Source: Phymorhynchus buccinoides
Lineage: Eukaryota > Mollusca > Gastropoda > Neogastropoda > Raphitomidae
Reading direction: 5' to 3'
Length of the DNA stretch: 64,000 nt
Assembly: GCA_017654935.2 (NCBI GenBank)
Contig: CM065699.1
Coordinates: 3,109,972 to 3,173,971, forward strand
Shown here: positions 32,854 through 43,508 of the stretch, in pieces
Layout: each line of letters begins with the position of its first letter
How positions within the stretch are numbered: the stretch's first letter is position 1
The notes under the pieces: generated by a model
The model's database searches: none
What the model was told of the DNA's origin: nothing
What the model saw: only the letters and a program-made list of their open reading frames with translations
Position numbers and translations under genes: made by a program

Positions 32854-35097
32854 CTGTGGACAAATAATAATAATGATGAACATTTATGGTACTTAATCTT
32901 AAATAATCCCTAAGCACTTAGAATCATAATTACAAAAAAATATGAAGAAGAAAAATGAAACAATGAATAAATAAGACAACACATCTACATGCACATCTTC
33001 ACACACACGTGATGTGTACATCAGCTAAAAGGAAAGAACAATAAATGAAGAAACAAACAAAAACAAAAAGCGAAGCTGTATTCCAAATTTTCGTCCTTTA
33101 TTGGACTTCTACTGTTTAAAGGGTAAGTTTTGAACTACAGGTACAAAAGGGTAAGTTTAAAGGGTAAGTTTTGAACTACAGGTACAGACAAGATTTGAAG
33201 AGAGTTGTTTCAAAGGAGAATTGAAAGAAGAGAGGCTGTTTCAGGTTCAGAGAGAAGAAGGGAGGTTAGAGAGGAGGGAGCCTGAAGAGAAAAAGAAACG
33301 TCATAAATTTTAGCGCGGAAACAAGGGATCTGGAGTATACGAGTGCCAGAGGAGCGTAGCACGAGCTGCCTAGAATTAGAAGGGGTGTAAGAAGATCAAT
33401 GAAATAGGAAGGGGCCAGACCATTCAGCAATTTACAGCAGAGCAAGGTTACACTTGATGCGCTTTTCAATGGGGAGCCAGTGGAGAGATTGGAGCAAAGG
33501 ATAAGCATGAGAGGACTTAGAACATGTATCTCAATACAATATAATTTTTATTATAAATCACGTATGCATAAGAGTCTAAATCACGGTTTTTAATACCTGG
33601 AGCAGGTTGTGATTTGGATGTGTTGGTAGTTTCAGGCTGACCTTGGCCAGTGCAGTTTCCATTTTCAGCATAATCTTTTCCAAGCGTTGGTCCTGTCTGC
33701 TGTGATGAAGCCTGGGAGTCTGGCGGATCAAGAGGAGATTCATCGTCCCCCAGCAGCAGGCCGTACATGACCTCTCTCACCGCTCTGGACGTGGAAAAGG
33801 CAGCTGGGAGGGACACGCTCTCCACCTGTCAAACACAAAATCAGAAAATTACAACTTACCGCAGGGAGTGCTACTGCTACAGTGCTAGGCTGAGTTAACT
33901 CTCTGGGCACAATGAGCCCCGATCGGGGCTCCCCGGGACGAGCACACTGGGCCACGATCAGGGCTCAGTTCGCTCAGTTCATATTTCGCGCTGAACTTTG
34001 GCCAATCGAATAAGCGAATACAGCTAACCAATCAGAAAGCCCATAGCACTCGTACGACTTCCTGCTGTCTGAGTCTAGCCATTTTTCGACCGGCTTGCAT
34101 TTGTTTGTGTGAAAATGAGTGATGAAAGTAGTGATTGTGAGGATGAGGATGAGTATGTTGCAGATAGCTACTCTGAGTCTGATGCAGACTAGGAAAGTAA
34201 TTAGGCTTGTATTCGTGTTGCAAAGTGAAGGAACAGGGTTTGAAGTGAAGGAAAAGGGTTCGACTGCATGGTTTTGTGATGTCTGACACGTAGTGACACG
34301 AGCAGATCATCGTGGGATGGGGTGGGGGTGGGGTTAGCTGCAGCCACAGTGAAAGTGCTTTACTGGATTACTGCTGTCACCATATTCAAGGCAAGTTGTT
34401 TTCTTTACTTTCATTGCCAAATTCAAGCTTTCTTCTTTCTAAACGTGTATAGGTTTCCCAGTCAAATGTTTGTATGAGAGATGAAAAGTGAAAATAAGAA
34501 GTACCAGTTGACGTTTCTGCAGTCTTCAATTTTACGCCTGTCTTTTAGCTTACGTTTTTAACTTTAATGTCGTGCCCAGAGGGTTAAAAGGTGAAAATTG
34601 TGCAAACTTAAGTCAGCAGATCGTTATTTCCAAAGTGGCATGTCGTAACTGACACAAAGAGTTTGCATTGGGAATGAGAATGTAAGCAAAGTACAGTACC
34701 TAGGCTTTAATTGATACTCGGCATCGTCAGTTTACTTTTACTGGTAGCCTTGCAGGATTTGCCATTTTAGAAATGCAACGAGACATGCCATTTCAGCTGA
34801 TTTGCTCACACACTTGGCGCACAAACTTTAAGAACCCAAAGGCATTACAAAGATGTCAAATGGTCAACATTTCACAAAAGTCAGTCTCATACCATAGAGG
34901 GGAGTGGGAAGAGGGAGGTGGAGAGTAGCCTGTACTCTTTAGACTTTAGAGTAGTTACAATGCATGCTCTCATGAAAACCATAATTTGAATATCATGGAT
35001 TAAAAAACAAAACCAAAACTGCAATAGATCAGAACAGAATATTTAACACAAAACACAATTCAATATGCTTTTCTTTGTGTGGTACATGAGTGCGTGA

Positions 35098-35155
<58 letters not shown>

Positions 35156-36283
35156 GAAGACAACCCTCAGCACCTGGGTGGGCAGGACAACACGATGAAG
35201 CAGCACCGCATTCAACAGGAACCCTGGCATCTCTCCGCGCCGACAGGCCGCCACAAACCAGGGAGATAACCCCTCCCCCGTCACACCCACCACAGCGTCC
35301 GTCCGCTGCATGGCCGCACTCTGGTCCCCCTCCAGAAACGCCCTCAGGTCAAACGACTCAAACTCCTGGGTGTCCAGATAACCGCTGATGGAGCTGCTCA
35401 ACAACTTCTGCACATGCTCTCGCCGCTCCGGACGAATGAAGGAGAGCACTTCAGAGACCAGCTCTTCCTTGTGTCCTTTTTCTTCCAACCAGTACAAGAC
35501 AGAGACGATTTTGTGGTGCTTTTTGGAAGCTGAGTAACGTCTGCTGGCAATTTTGGGGGTTTTCTGGTAAAAAGCTTCAAATGCGGCAGCATTAACGTAG
35601 TCATTGCCTAACATGGTTGCAAAAAGTGGAAGAACCGACCGATTCAAGGATTTAAAGCAGTTGATGAATTCGTCAACGTGGTAGTACTGTACAGGTAAAC
35701 AGGAACATGCTGATCCATGTGATTTTTCGGTCATCTGCTGAGGGCGAAAGTCGATGTAATCTAAGGGGATGAATCCCCCAGATAAATCGAAGATGTAAAA
35801 GTCGCTGTCGTTGCTTATCACTGGACAGTTCCATCGGTTGGCCAGAATCGCTAACTGATTGTCAGCCTCAAAATCACAAGTGACGTGCGGGATTCCTAAC
35901 TTATCCAGCGTCTGTCTGAATGTTTGCTGCGCAAGACACGGAATCAAAACGCCTCTCTGGCCGTTCATGATTCTCTGTGACGCATAAAGACGATCTCTTG
36001 CCCTACCCATCGTAGTCTTAAACTTTTTACCATCAACGGTGTAAGCTCCATCAAACACTACAAACACCTCAATGTTACATGATTTGAACATGTTGAAAAT
36101 CATACTGATTTTGCGCTGAAAAACGTCAAAGTCTCCTCCAAACTGATATCTGACGTTGCAATAAAAGTAGAGAAAATGATAAAAGTTGTTTCCATCTACT
36201 ACAACGCGACAGTCATGGAGCTGTCGGTCTTTCAACAGGTGAGGATTGTTGTCTATAAAAGAAGTCAAACCGTGAATCCCCAT
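31715..36283 (-). CDS. ASTE1 (asteroid homologue), XPG/FEN1-like nuclease
   Basis: Three exons (36283-35174, 33825-33597, 32853-31715) join in frame to 825 codons plus stop, with GT donors and AG acceptors at every junction. The N-terminus, MGIHGLTSFI with VVVDGNN at residues 27-33, FDGAY near 77, a FEADNQLA acidic motif near 139 and SNDSDFYIFD near 157-166, is the XPG N and I domain layout of the asteroid family. The exon 1/2 boundary falls after LPTQ, as in vertebrate ASTE1. Human ASTE1 is shorter (under 700 residues); the extra length is mostly a low-complexity Ser/Lys/Gln region in exon 3. Human ASTE1 has been reported as a nuclease trimming single-stranded DNA ends in double-strand-break repair. 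A role here is inferred by homology. Confidence 0.93.
32862..33508 (-). mobile_element. CR1-type LINE fragment in ASTE1 intron 2
   Basis: On the minus strand the sequence reads LLCCKLLNGLAPSYFIDLLT and continues to FLFLFRLPPL, the typical C-terminal CR1/L2 segment (normally ...FKLLNGLAPSYL.DLLTP). A 3' region with CTAAGTGCTTAGGG, TAAGATTAAGTACCATAAAT and (ATT)n runs to 32862-32875. That tail resembles the repeat at 63111-63250. Its last bases lie fewer than ten nucleotides from the ASTE1 exon 3 acceptor. Confidence 0.75.
33597..33825 (-). CDS. ASTE1 exon 2 (residues 371-446)
   Basis: The acceptor TTTGACAG|GTGGAG and donor CTCCAG|GTATTA bound 229 nt. It encodes VESVSLPAAF, VREVMYGLLLGDDE and an acidic/Ser-Gln-rich tail. 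VREVMYGLLLG matches the conserved segment after the nuclease domain in ASTE1. The exon ends in phase 1. Confidence 0.9.
33899..34583. mobile_element. piggyBac-like MITE in ASTE1 intron 1
   Basis: CTCTCTGGGCAC after TTAA (33895-33898) and inverted CCCTCTGGGCAC before TTAA (34584-34587) form the ends. A TTAA target site with short CC-rich terminal repeats is diagnostic of piggyBac. A 25-codon acidic frame at 34115-34192 (MSDESSDCEDEDEYVADSYS and five more residues) resembles the acidic start of piggyBac transposases. The subterminal region has a perfect 18-bp palindrome at 33914-33931 (GAGCCCCGATCGGGGCTC). There is no catalytic domain. Confidence 0.85.
34588..35101. other. ASTE1 intron 1, remainder
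   Basis: No repeat or gene recognised; A-rich near 35000-35060. Confidence 0.4.
35102..35150. repeat. (TG)n microsatellite in ASTE1 intron 1
   Basis: A pure TG run of about 49 bp begins about 20 bp beyond the exon 1 donor on the minus strand. Confidence 0.97.
35174..36283 (-). CDS. ASTE1 exon 1 (residues 1-370), nuclease domain
   Basis: It starts at the ATG on the complement of 36281-36283, placing MGIHGL at the N-terminus as expected for a family whose N-terminal glycine region is conserved. It contains the whole XPG N/I core. The donor is CCCAG|GTGCTGAG at 35174/35173, in phase 0. Reading on past the donor gives only histidine-threonine from a (TG)n microsatellite, which confirms the exon end. 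Confidence 0.93.
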
Positions 36284-37105
36284 TTTGACAGCTTCTGTTC
36301 AATTTTCAAACTCTACAGAGCAGCCACTTTCTCAACTTTTCGCCAAGACCCACACACCTCGTTCTACGCGCACCGAGTTCAATGAGGTACATGCTGGTGT
36401 ACCTCTAATTACACAAACCGTACACAAATACTCAAAACTAAACAATTTCCACACTGTCCCTGGTCCATCTTTTCTACTTCTACCCATAGCTGTTTTTGTT
36501 TTGTTTTGTTTTGTTACTTCACCTTCAATCTCTCTAATTCAATCTTTTTTAAAGTTAAAAAAAGACATTTCATGCAAGGGTTTACAAGTTTTGTTGTTGT
36601 TTTCACTTACAGGGGTGGGCGATGAATGATCTTGTTTCATTTGCCAGTGTATATTAGGGGCCTGTATTTTGTATTTAGAGGCATTTGATAGACAAAGCTA
36701 GATCATTCCTAGTTTGGTTGTTTGTTCCTGGAATTTTGTTTTGTTTTAGAATAAGATTAGTTTAACGTCTAATTAGGCGTAGCCTTTTTTGTTTGGGTAA
36801 TTTTGGGTTTTTATTCTTAGCAAGAGGATCAAGGGGAACAACCCACAATTGTTTTGGCGGATGGTGTCTGTTTTAGCATGGAGTATTCATTGGTTTACTA
36901 TGTACACTCTTTGGTTTTAGTAGGTGGCTACTTCACATAGTGAGAAGCGAAAGTAACTTTCCTATTGTGGGTATGCTTGTTGTAAATTTGTTTTGGTTGG
37001 GCACAAAGTCCTCTGAAAATATAACAGACTATTTGTTATTGTTTTGTGCATGAAAATATTGAATGAATACAATTGATTGCGTACTTGACAATGTAGATAT
37101 GATAT
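36284..37105. other. Upstream region of ASTE1
   Basis: This holds the ASTE1 5' UTR and presumably its promoter. No CpG-island-like composition or clear TATA box was identified. A TTTTG repeat occurs near 36495-36512. No gene seen on the plus strand. Confidence 0.4.
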
Positions 37106-37114
37106 GAAATAAAG

Positions 37115-37252
37115 GTGACCGGTCAGATCGGCCTCGTGTCATTTCGGCCCCGCTTTTTGGGGTCGTTTCGGCCTCACCCTATGAGTCAAATCGGCCTCGT
37201 TTCCGACCAACTCGTCCTCGACATAATTGTTTCTTTTAATGCTTTTTGTGTA

Positions 37253-37339
<87 letters not shown>

Positions 37340-37704
37340 TTTATCTCTCTATGTTCCTGTCTCTCTCTCTGTGCCCCCCCCCCCCCCCCTCTCTCTCTCT
37401 CTCTCTCTGTGTTTGTCTGTCTGTGGGTGCGTGTCTGTATATATGTGTCTCTGTGTAAGTTATTGTTTGAGTGTGCAAACGACGCCATTCACACAACAGT
37501 ATAGAATACCATCTCAAAATCACATTAACCAAATCTCGCTAATAACTTCATTGACACTGATAGAGCCATGTGCACATTTTTCCTATTAGACAAGTGAACC
37601 TGAGGACGAACATTAATGATCAGGGCTTGAGGCCGAGTTGACTTGCACCCAGGGCCGAGTTGGCACGAGGCCGACCTGGTAAAAGGCCGAGTTGACTGGC
37701 ATTC
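37115..37704. mobile_element. Non-autonomous element with 9-bp duplication and TCGGCCTC motifs
   Basis: The 9-mer GAAATAAAG flanks both sides exactly (37106-37114 and 37705-37713). The ends share an imperfect inverted repeat, GTCAGATCGGCCT (37122 on) against GTCAACTCGGCCT (minus strand near 37694). TCGGCC motifs occur about ten times, on plus at the left end and on minus at the right end. A (CT)n microsatellite fills the middle. A 9-bp duplication is typical of Mutator-like elements, but 8-bp hAT plus one chance base cannot be excluded. Confidence 0.7.
37251..37420. repeat. (C)n and (CT)n microsatellites
   Basis: A short C run, about 75 bp of pure CT, a second C run at about 37374-37389, then more CT. 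Confidence 0.97.
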
Positions 37705-37865
37705 GAAATAAAGCTCTTTACTAGCCAGTCACAGTGTAGGCTTTTTTATGCCTTTTGCTCTCTCATGTTGACTTCGTTTGTTTTTGATAATCAGTGTAAA
37801 AGCCGATGGCTACAAGTAGCAGTTGTGTTATACTACTGATCTAATTTTGTAAGATTCATTGCATA

Positions 37866-38606
37866 TTTGTCACGGTAGAGATTGCGATTTGGTAGAATCG
37901 GCGATTCTGCTAGCACAAACTACGATCAGAGTTTCTGCTGGTAGAATACTAGAAACCAGGATCGCCGTTTCTACCACGATCGGAGTGTCTACCATCCTGC
38001 CTCTGGAGACGAGAGAGAGAGAGAGAAACAGAAACAGAGAGAGAGAGACAGAAACAGAGAGAGAGACAGACAGAGACACTTAGGCAGGCAGACAAACAGA
38101 CGGACATAAAGAGTCAGAGAGTGGGAGATAGTGAGAGAGAGACATAGAGAGAGAGAGAGAGAGGGGGGGGGGGGGGGGGTGAGAGAACAAGAGAGAGAGA
38201 GAGTGTGTGAGAGAGAAAGAATCAGGAATAACACTAGTATTTATTTATGTTACTAAATGCCGCAGAATTCAGCAAGTATTTAATCTTTGTAGAAAAGTGG
38301 TGCACAGAGCATAGACTAGCAGTAGAGTCAAAATGCATTATTCAATAAATGCTGTAGAAATCAATAATCAGCACTCTATATCAAAACACAAATCAATGTA
38401 ATAGGCAGAAGATGTGGGCGCTAGCTTGACAAATAAAAAGTGGTGGAAACATAATATATTTTTTTCTGCATTCACACAGATGTTATCGGCATTCGCAGGT
38501 TCAAAGACGATTGGTAGAATCGGCGATTCTGCTAGTAGAAACTCTGATCGTAGTTTGTGCTAGTAGAATTGCTGATTCTACCAAATCGCGATCTCTACCG
38601 TGACAC
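37866..38606. mobile_element. Foldback element with long inverted repeats
   Basis: GTCACGGTAGAGATTGCGAT at about 37869 is matched inverted at the other end (GTCACGGTAGAGATCGCGAT on the minus strand near 38604). The arms continue for about 80 bp, including CTAGCACAAACTACGATCAG. Within each arm AGAATCGGCGATTCT is itself palindromic. A GA-rich and poly-G core (38008-38215) lies inside. No clear target duplication was found. The right arm is copied again at about 41058-41160 because of the tandem duplication. Confidence 0.75.
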
Positions 38607-39189
38607 ATACATAATATTTTGAAAGTGCTTATGCCTTATCTATTGAATTTTTTAAATAGCAGTCTAAACGAAGACTTTGGGCGTGGGGCAGGATAAACAT
38701 CCCCAATCCCCAATAGACACCCCTTCGTGTCTATCGTCAGAAGAAGTGGCATCTACATCCAGATCCAGATCCAATCGGAAGAAGAGAAGAAGTATGTGTC
38801 ACTTGTGTGTATCCATAGCAGTGAGTTAGTCATGTTTGTGCACACATGTGCCTTTGCAATTGTAAATTTGTATGCACATGTGCCATGATGTGGATGTGAA
38901 ATTAATGCCTGCATGTGTATTTTGTATGCATATGCTCATGTAACTTATGTGTGTGAATGCAATGAGGCAATGAATGCTGCAGAATCTTCAACGTGATGAA
39001 AAAGTTGGCTGCCTAAGGAGAAGAAGAAGAAGAGATGTGTTACTGTGTGCACACACGTGCATGCACATATACGTGTGTGTCATGTGTGTGCGCGCACGCC
39101 TGCGCACATGTTTGTGTATGTATGTGACTGTGTTTGTGTCACTGTGTGTGTGACAAAGTATGATTCATTGATTGCATGTACACTTTTTG

Positions 39190-40560
39190 TTATATACACT
39201 ACTAGCGCAACGCCCCGTACCGGTAACGCCTAGTACCGGTAACGCCTTGTACAGGTAACGCCAAGTACCGGTACCACTGAGTACCGGTTTCGCCGGGTCC
39301 GCAAAATATATTTTTACTTTTGTGGCTGAAAATACAATTTTTTGACCCCTACCACTTTCAAGGCCTACCGATCTCCATGACCTTGACCTTGATCGGTATG
39401 CAATCATCAGAACAACCATAAGCCAAAGTACCTACATGCCAAGTTTGAAGTCCCTAAGACCAACGGTGTGGACGTTATAGCTCCTTAAAGATTTTTGGTT
39501 TTCAAGGTCATACACTAAGGTGAAGGTCATGACGGCGATAATTTATGCACGGATGCCTTCTCTCATGGTGACACGCCACCACACAAAACTGGAAACGATT
39601 CGGTAAAGCAGTTCGGGAGATATGCGTGGGACAGTAAAACCCAATCATTAGACCCCTACCACTTTTAAGGCATACCGATCTCCCTGACCTTGACCTTGAC
39701 CTTCATTGGTACGCCATCATCAGAACGGCCATAAGCGAAAGTACATCCATGCCAAGTTTCAAGATTGTAGGACCTGCGGTGTCGAAGTTATGGCCCCTTA
39801 ACGATTTTCGGTTTTCAAGGTCATACACCAATGTCAAGGTCAGGATGACAAAAAGTTTTGCACAGATGCCTTCCTCTCATGGGGACACACCACCACACAC
39901 AATTTGAAGCGATTCGGTCAAGCGGTTCGGGAGATCCTTGGGACAGACAGAAAAGAACAAACAAACAAATAAAAAAAGGAACAAACCCGAACAGCTCGGA
40001 TTTACTAACCGCAAGTGCGTGTGGAGCTGTGTGTGGTCCACCCCCCCCTCCCCACGACCCCTTGGCGGTGGTTTCCGAAAAGCAAGGACGGCATGACCTT
40101 CCGAGGGTGCCAAGGATGCTGGACACCAAATTTGGTGTCGATCGGTTGAGAACTGTGGCCCCCTCCAGCCCACCCCTCTGAACACCCCCACACACACACA
40201 CACCCGACCATCCCACCCCTCCCCCCTCCAGCCCCCCCTCCCCCCAGCCCCCCTCATCCCCTCCCTCCTCCCCTCCCTCCTCCCCCTCCCCCCCCCCCCC
40301 CAGCCCCCCCCCCACGCTCACAGCTCACACACACTTGCCGTTAGTAAATCCCAGCTGCGTGTGCCCCCCCCCTCCCCACGACCCCTTGGCGGAGGTTTCC
40401 GAAAAGTAAGGATGGCATGACCTTCGGAGGGTGCCAAGGATGCTTGATACCAAATTTGGTGTCGATCGGTTGAGAACTGTGGCCGTGCATAAGGGACACA
40501 CAGACAGACAGACACACAGACAGACAGACAGACAGACAAATTTCGAAAATATATATAAGA
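39190..40560. mobile_element. Interspersed element: ACTAG start, AGGTCA cassette, CAGA-rich end
   Basis: It starts TATATACACTACTAGCGCAA and has four GTACCGGTAACGCC-like repeats. It then carries two inverted copies of the AGGTCA cassette seen at 2.6-6.9 kb and a C-rich region. It ends in (CAGA)n, then AATTTCGAAAATATATATAA. An ACTAG-type start with a GACAGACAGA plus TATATA end is a recurring layout of animal interspersed repeats; the class is not assigned here. A second copy lies at 41744-43110 by tandem duplication. Confidence 0.6.
40021..40484. repeat. C-rich blocks with an internal repeat of about 125 bp
   Basis: CCACGACCCCTTGGCGG(T/A)GG, GGTGCCAAGGATGCT and AATTTGGTGTCGATCGGTTG recur at about 40054 and 40377, and again at 42605 and 42927 in the duplicated copy. 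Between them is a stretch of about 130 bp that is almost pure C with occasional T or A. Open frames on the minus strand here are glycine-rich shadows. Confidence 0.9.
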
Positions 40561-40745
40561 TGCATTGTGTGTGAAAGTCAAAGTCATTATCACGTTAGGT
40601 GAAATTACAGCGTGGTCTCGTACAAGCACAATACAATCAAAGAAACACATTTGCATGCATAAAAAATGGAAACAAAACTAAGGAAAAATGAATGACAAAT
40701 CATGCTTTGCCAAAAAAATTCAACATAATTAGGGTCGATAGAAGC

Positions 40746-43291
40746 ACATAGAGAGAGAGTGTGTGAGAGAGAAAGAATCAGGAATAACACTAGTATTTAT
40801 TTATGTTACTAAATGCCGCAGAATTCAGCAAGTATTTAATCTTTGTAGAAAAGTGGTGCACAGAGCATAGACTAGCAGTAGAGTCAAAATGCATTATTCA
40901 ATAAATGCTGTAGAAATCAATAATCAGCACTCTATATCAAAACACAAATCAATGTAATAGGCAGAAGATGTGGGCGCTAGCTTGACAAATAAAAAGTGGT
41001 GGAAACATAATATATTTTTTTCTGCATTCACACAGATGTTATCGGCATTCGCAGGTTCAAAGACGATTGGTAGAATCGGCGATTCTGCTAGTAGAAACTC
41101 TGATCGTAGTTTGTGCTAGTAGAATTGCTGATTCTACCAAATCGCGATCTCTACCGTGACACATACATAATATTTTGAAAGTGCTTATGCCTTATCTATT
41201 GAATTTTTTAAATAGCAGTCTAAACGAAGACTTTGGGCGTGGGGCAGGATAAACATCCCCAATCCCCAATAGACACCCCTTCGTGTCTATCGTCAGAAGA
41301 AGTGGCATCTACATCCAGATCCAGATCCAATCGGAAGAAGAGAAGAAGTATGTGTCACTTGTGTGTATCCATAGCAGTGAGTTAGTCATGTTTGTGCACA
41401 CATGTGCCTTTGCAATTGTAAATTTGTATGCACATGTGCCATGATGTGGATGTGAAATTAATGCCTGCATGTGTATTTTGTATGCATATGCTCATGTAAC
41501 TTATGTGTGTGAATGCAATGAGGCAATGAATGCTGCAGAATCTTCAACGTGATGAAGTTGGCTGCCTAAGGAGAAGAAGAAGAAGAGATGTGTTACTGTG
41601 TGCACACACGTGCATGCACATATACGTGTGTGTCATGTGTGTGCGCGCACGCCTGCGCACATGTTTGTGTATGTATGTGACTGTGTTTGTGTCACTGTGT
41701 GTGTGACAAAGTATGATTCATTGATTGCATGTACACTTTTTGTTATATACACTACTAGCGCAACGCCCCGTACCGGTAACGCCTAGTACCGGTAACGCCT
41801 TGTACAGGTAACGCCAAGTACCGGTACCGCTGAGTACCGGTTTCGCCGGGTCCGCAAAATATATTTTTACTTTTGTGGCTGAAAATACAATTTTTTGACC
41901 CCTACCACTTTCAAGGCCTACCGATCTCCATGACCTTGACCTTGATCGGTATGCAATCATCAGAACAACCATAAGCCAAAGTACCTACATGCCAAGTTTG
42001 AAGTCCCTAAGACCAACGGTGTGGACGTTATAGCTCCTTAAAGATTTTCGGTTTTCAAGGTCATACGCCAAGGTGAAGGTCATGACGGCGATAATTTATG
42101 CGCGGATGCCTTCTCTCATGGTGACACGCCACCACACAAAACTGGAAACGATTCGGTAAAGCAGTTCGGGAGATATGCGTGGGACAGTAAAACCCAATCA
42201 TTAGACCCCTACCACTTTCAAGGCATACCGATCTCCCTGACCTTGACCTTGACCTTCATTGGTACGCCATCATCAGAACGGCCATAAGCGAAAGTACATC
42301 CATGCCAAGTTTCAAGACTGTAGGACCTGCGGTGTGGAAGTTATGGCCCCTTAACGATTTTCGGTTTTCAAGGTCATACACCAATGTCAAGGTCAGGATG
42401 ACAAAAAGTTTTGCACAGATGCCTTCCTCTCATGGGGACACACCACCACACACAATTTGAAGCGATTCGGTCAAGCGGTTCGGGAGATCCTTGGGACAGA
42501 CAGAAAAGAACAAACAAACAAATAAAAAAAGGAAACAAACCCGAACAGCTCGGATTTACTAACCGCAAGTGCGTGTGGAGCTGTGTGTGGTCCCCCCCCC
42601 CTCCCCACGACCCCTTGGCGGAGGTTTCCGAAAAGTAAGGACGGCATGACCTTCCGAGGGTGCCAAGGATGCTTGATACCAAATTTGGTGTCGATCGGTT
42701 GAGAACTGTGGCCCCCTCCAGCCCACCCCTCTGAACACCCCCACACACACACACCCGACCATCCCACCCCTCCCCCCTCCAGCCCCCCCTCCCCCCAGCC
42801 CCCCTCATCCCCTCCCTCCTCCCCTCCCTCCTCCCCCCCCCCCCCCCAGCCCCCCCCCCCCCCAGCCACAGCTCACACACACTTGCCGTTAGTAAATCCC
42901 AGCTGCGTGTGCCCCCCCCCCCTCCCCACGACCCCTTGGCAGAGGTTTCCGAAAAGTAAGGATGGCATGACCTTCGGAGGGTGCCAAGGATGCTTGATAC
43001 CGAATTTGGTGTCGATCGGTTGAGAACTGTGGCCGTGCATAAGGGACACACAGACAGACAGACACACAGACAGACAGACAGACAGACAAATTTCGAAAAT
43101 ATATATAAGATGCATTGTGTGTGAAAGTCAAAGTCATTATCACGTTAGGTGAAATTACAGCGTGGTCTCGTACAAGCACAATACAAAGAAACACATTTGC
43201 ATGCATAAAAAATGGAAACAAAACTAAGGAAAAATGAATGACAAATCATGCTTCGCCAAAAAAATTCAACATAATTAGGGTCGATAGAAGC
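40746..43291. repeat. 2.55-kb tandem duplication, copy B
   Basis: It begins at the junction GAAGC|ACATAGAGAGAGAGTGTG and follows copy A to GATAGAAGC at 43291, where sequence continues uniquely as GACTATCAAAGC. The duplicated segment holds the right arm of the foldback element, the ACTAG/AGGTCA-bearing element and the C-rich block. Confidence 0.95.
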
Positions 43292-43448
43292 GACTATCAA
43301 AGCATTAAGAACTGCCCTGTTTCCCACCATTTCTATTATCGCATTCATTTGTTCCCCACCCTACCCCAAACCCCCACCCTCTCCAAGTCACCCCAAGCTT
43401 TCACATATTTTTGGTCCCTTCCCGTTCCCAACATTTCATGTGCCTCCC

Positions 43449-43508
<60 letters not shown>

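Larger units (their letters stand above)
38191..40745. repeat. 2.55-kb tandem duplication, copy A
   Basis: The sequence from the GA-rich end of the foldback element through GGTCGATAGAAGC at 40745 is repeated directly afterwards with an offset of about 2553-2556 bp. Differences are few: AAAAA against AA near 38999/41553, TACCACTGAG against TACCGCTGAG, and a 4-bp deletion near 43185 in copy B. Such identity suggests a recent event. Confidence 0.95.

Noticed and set aside
37186..37589. Frames of serine-leucine or arginine-glutamate repeats
   Set aside because: Pure (CT)n and (GA)n microsatellite translated in different frames.
39821..40321. Long glycine-rich frame on the minus strand (and its copy at 42374-43051)
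   Set aside because: It runs through C-rich simple sequence and the AGGTCA cassette, shifts frame freely between duplicated copies and has no domain.
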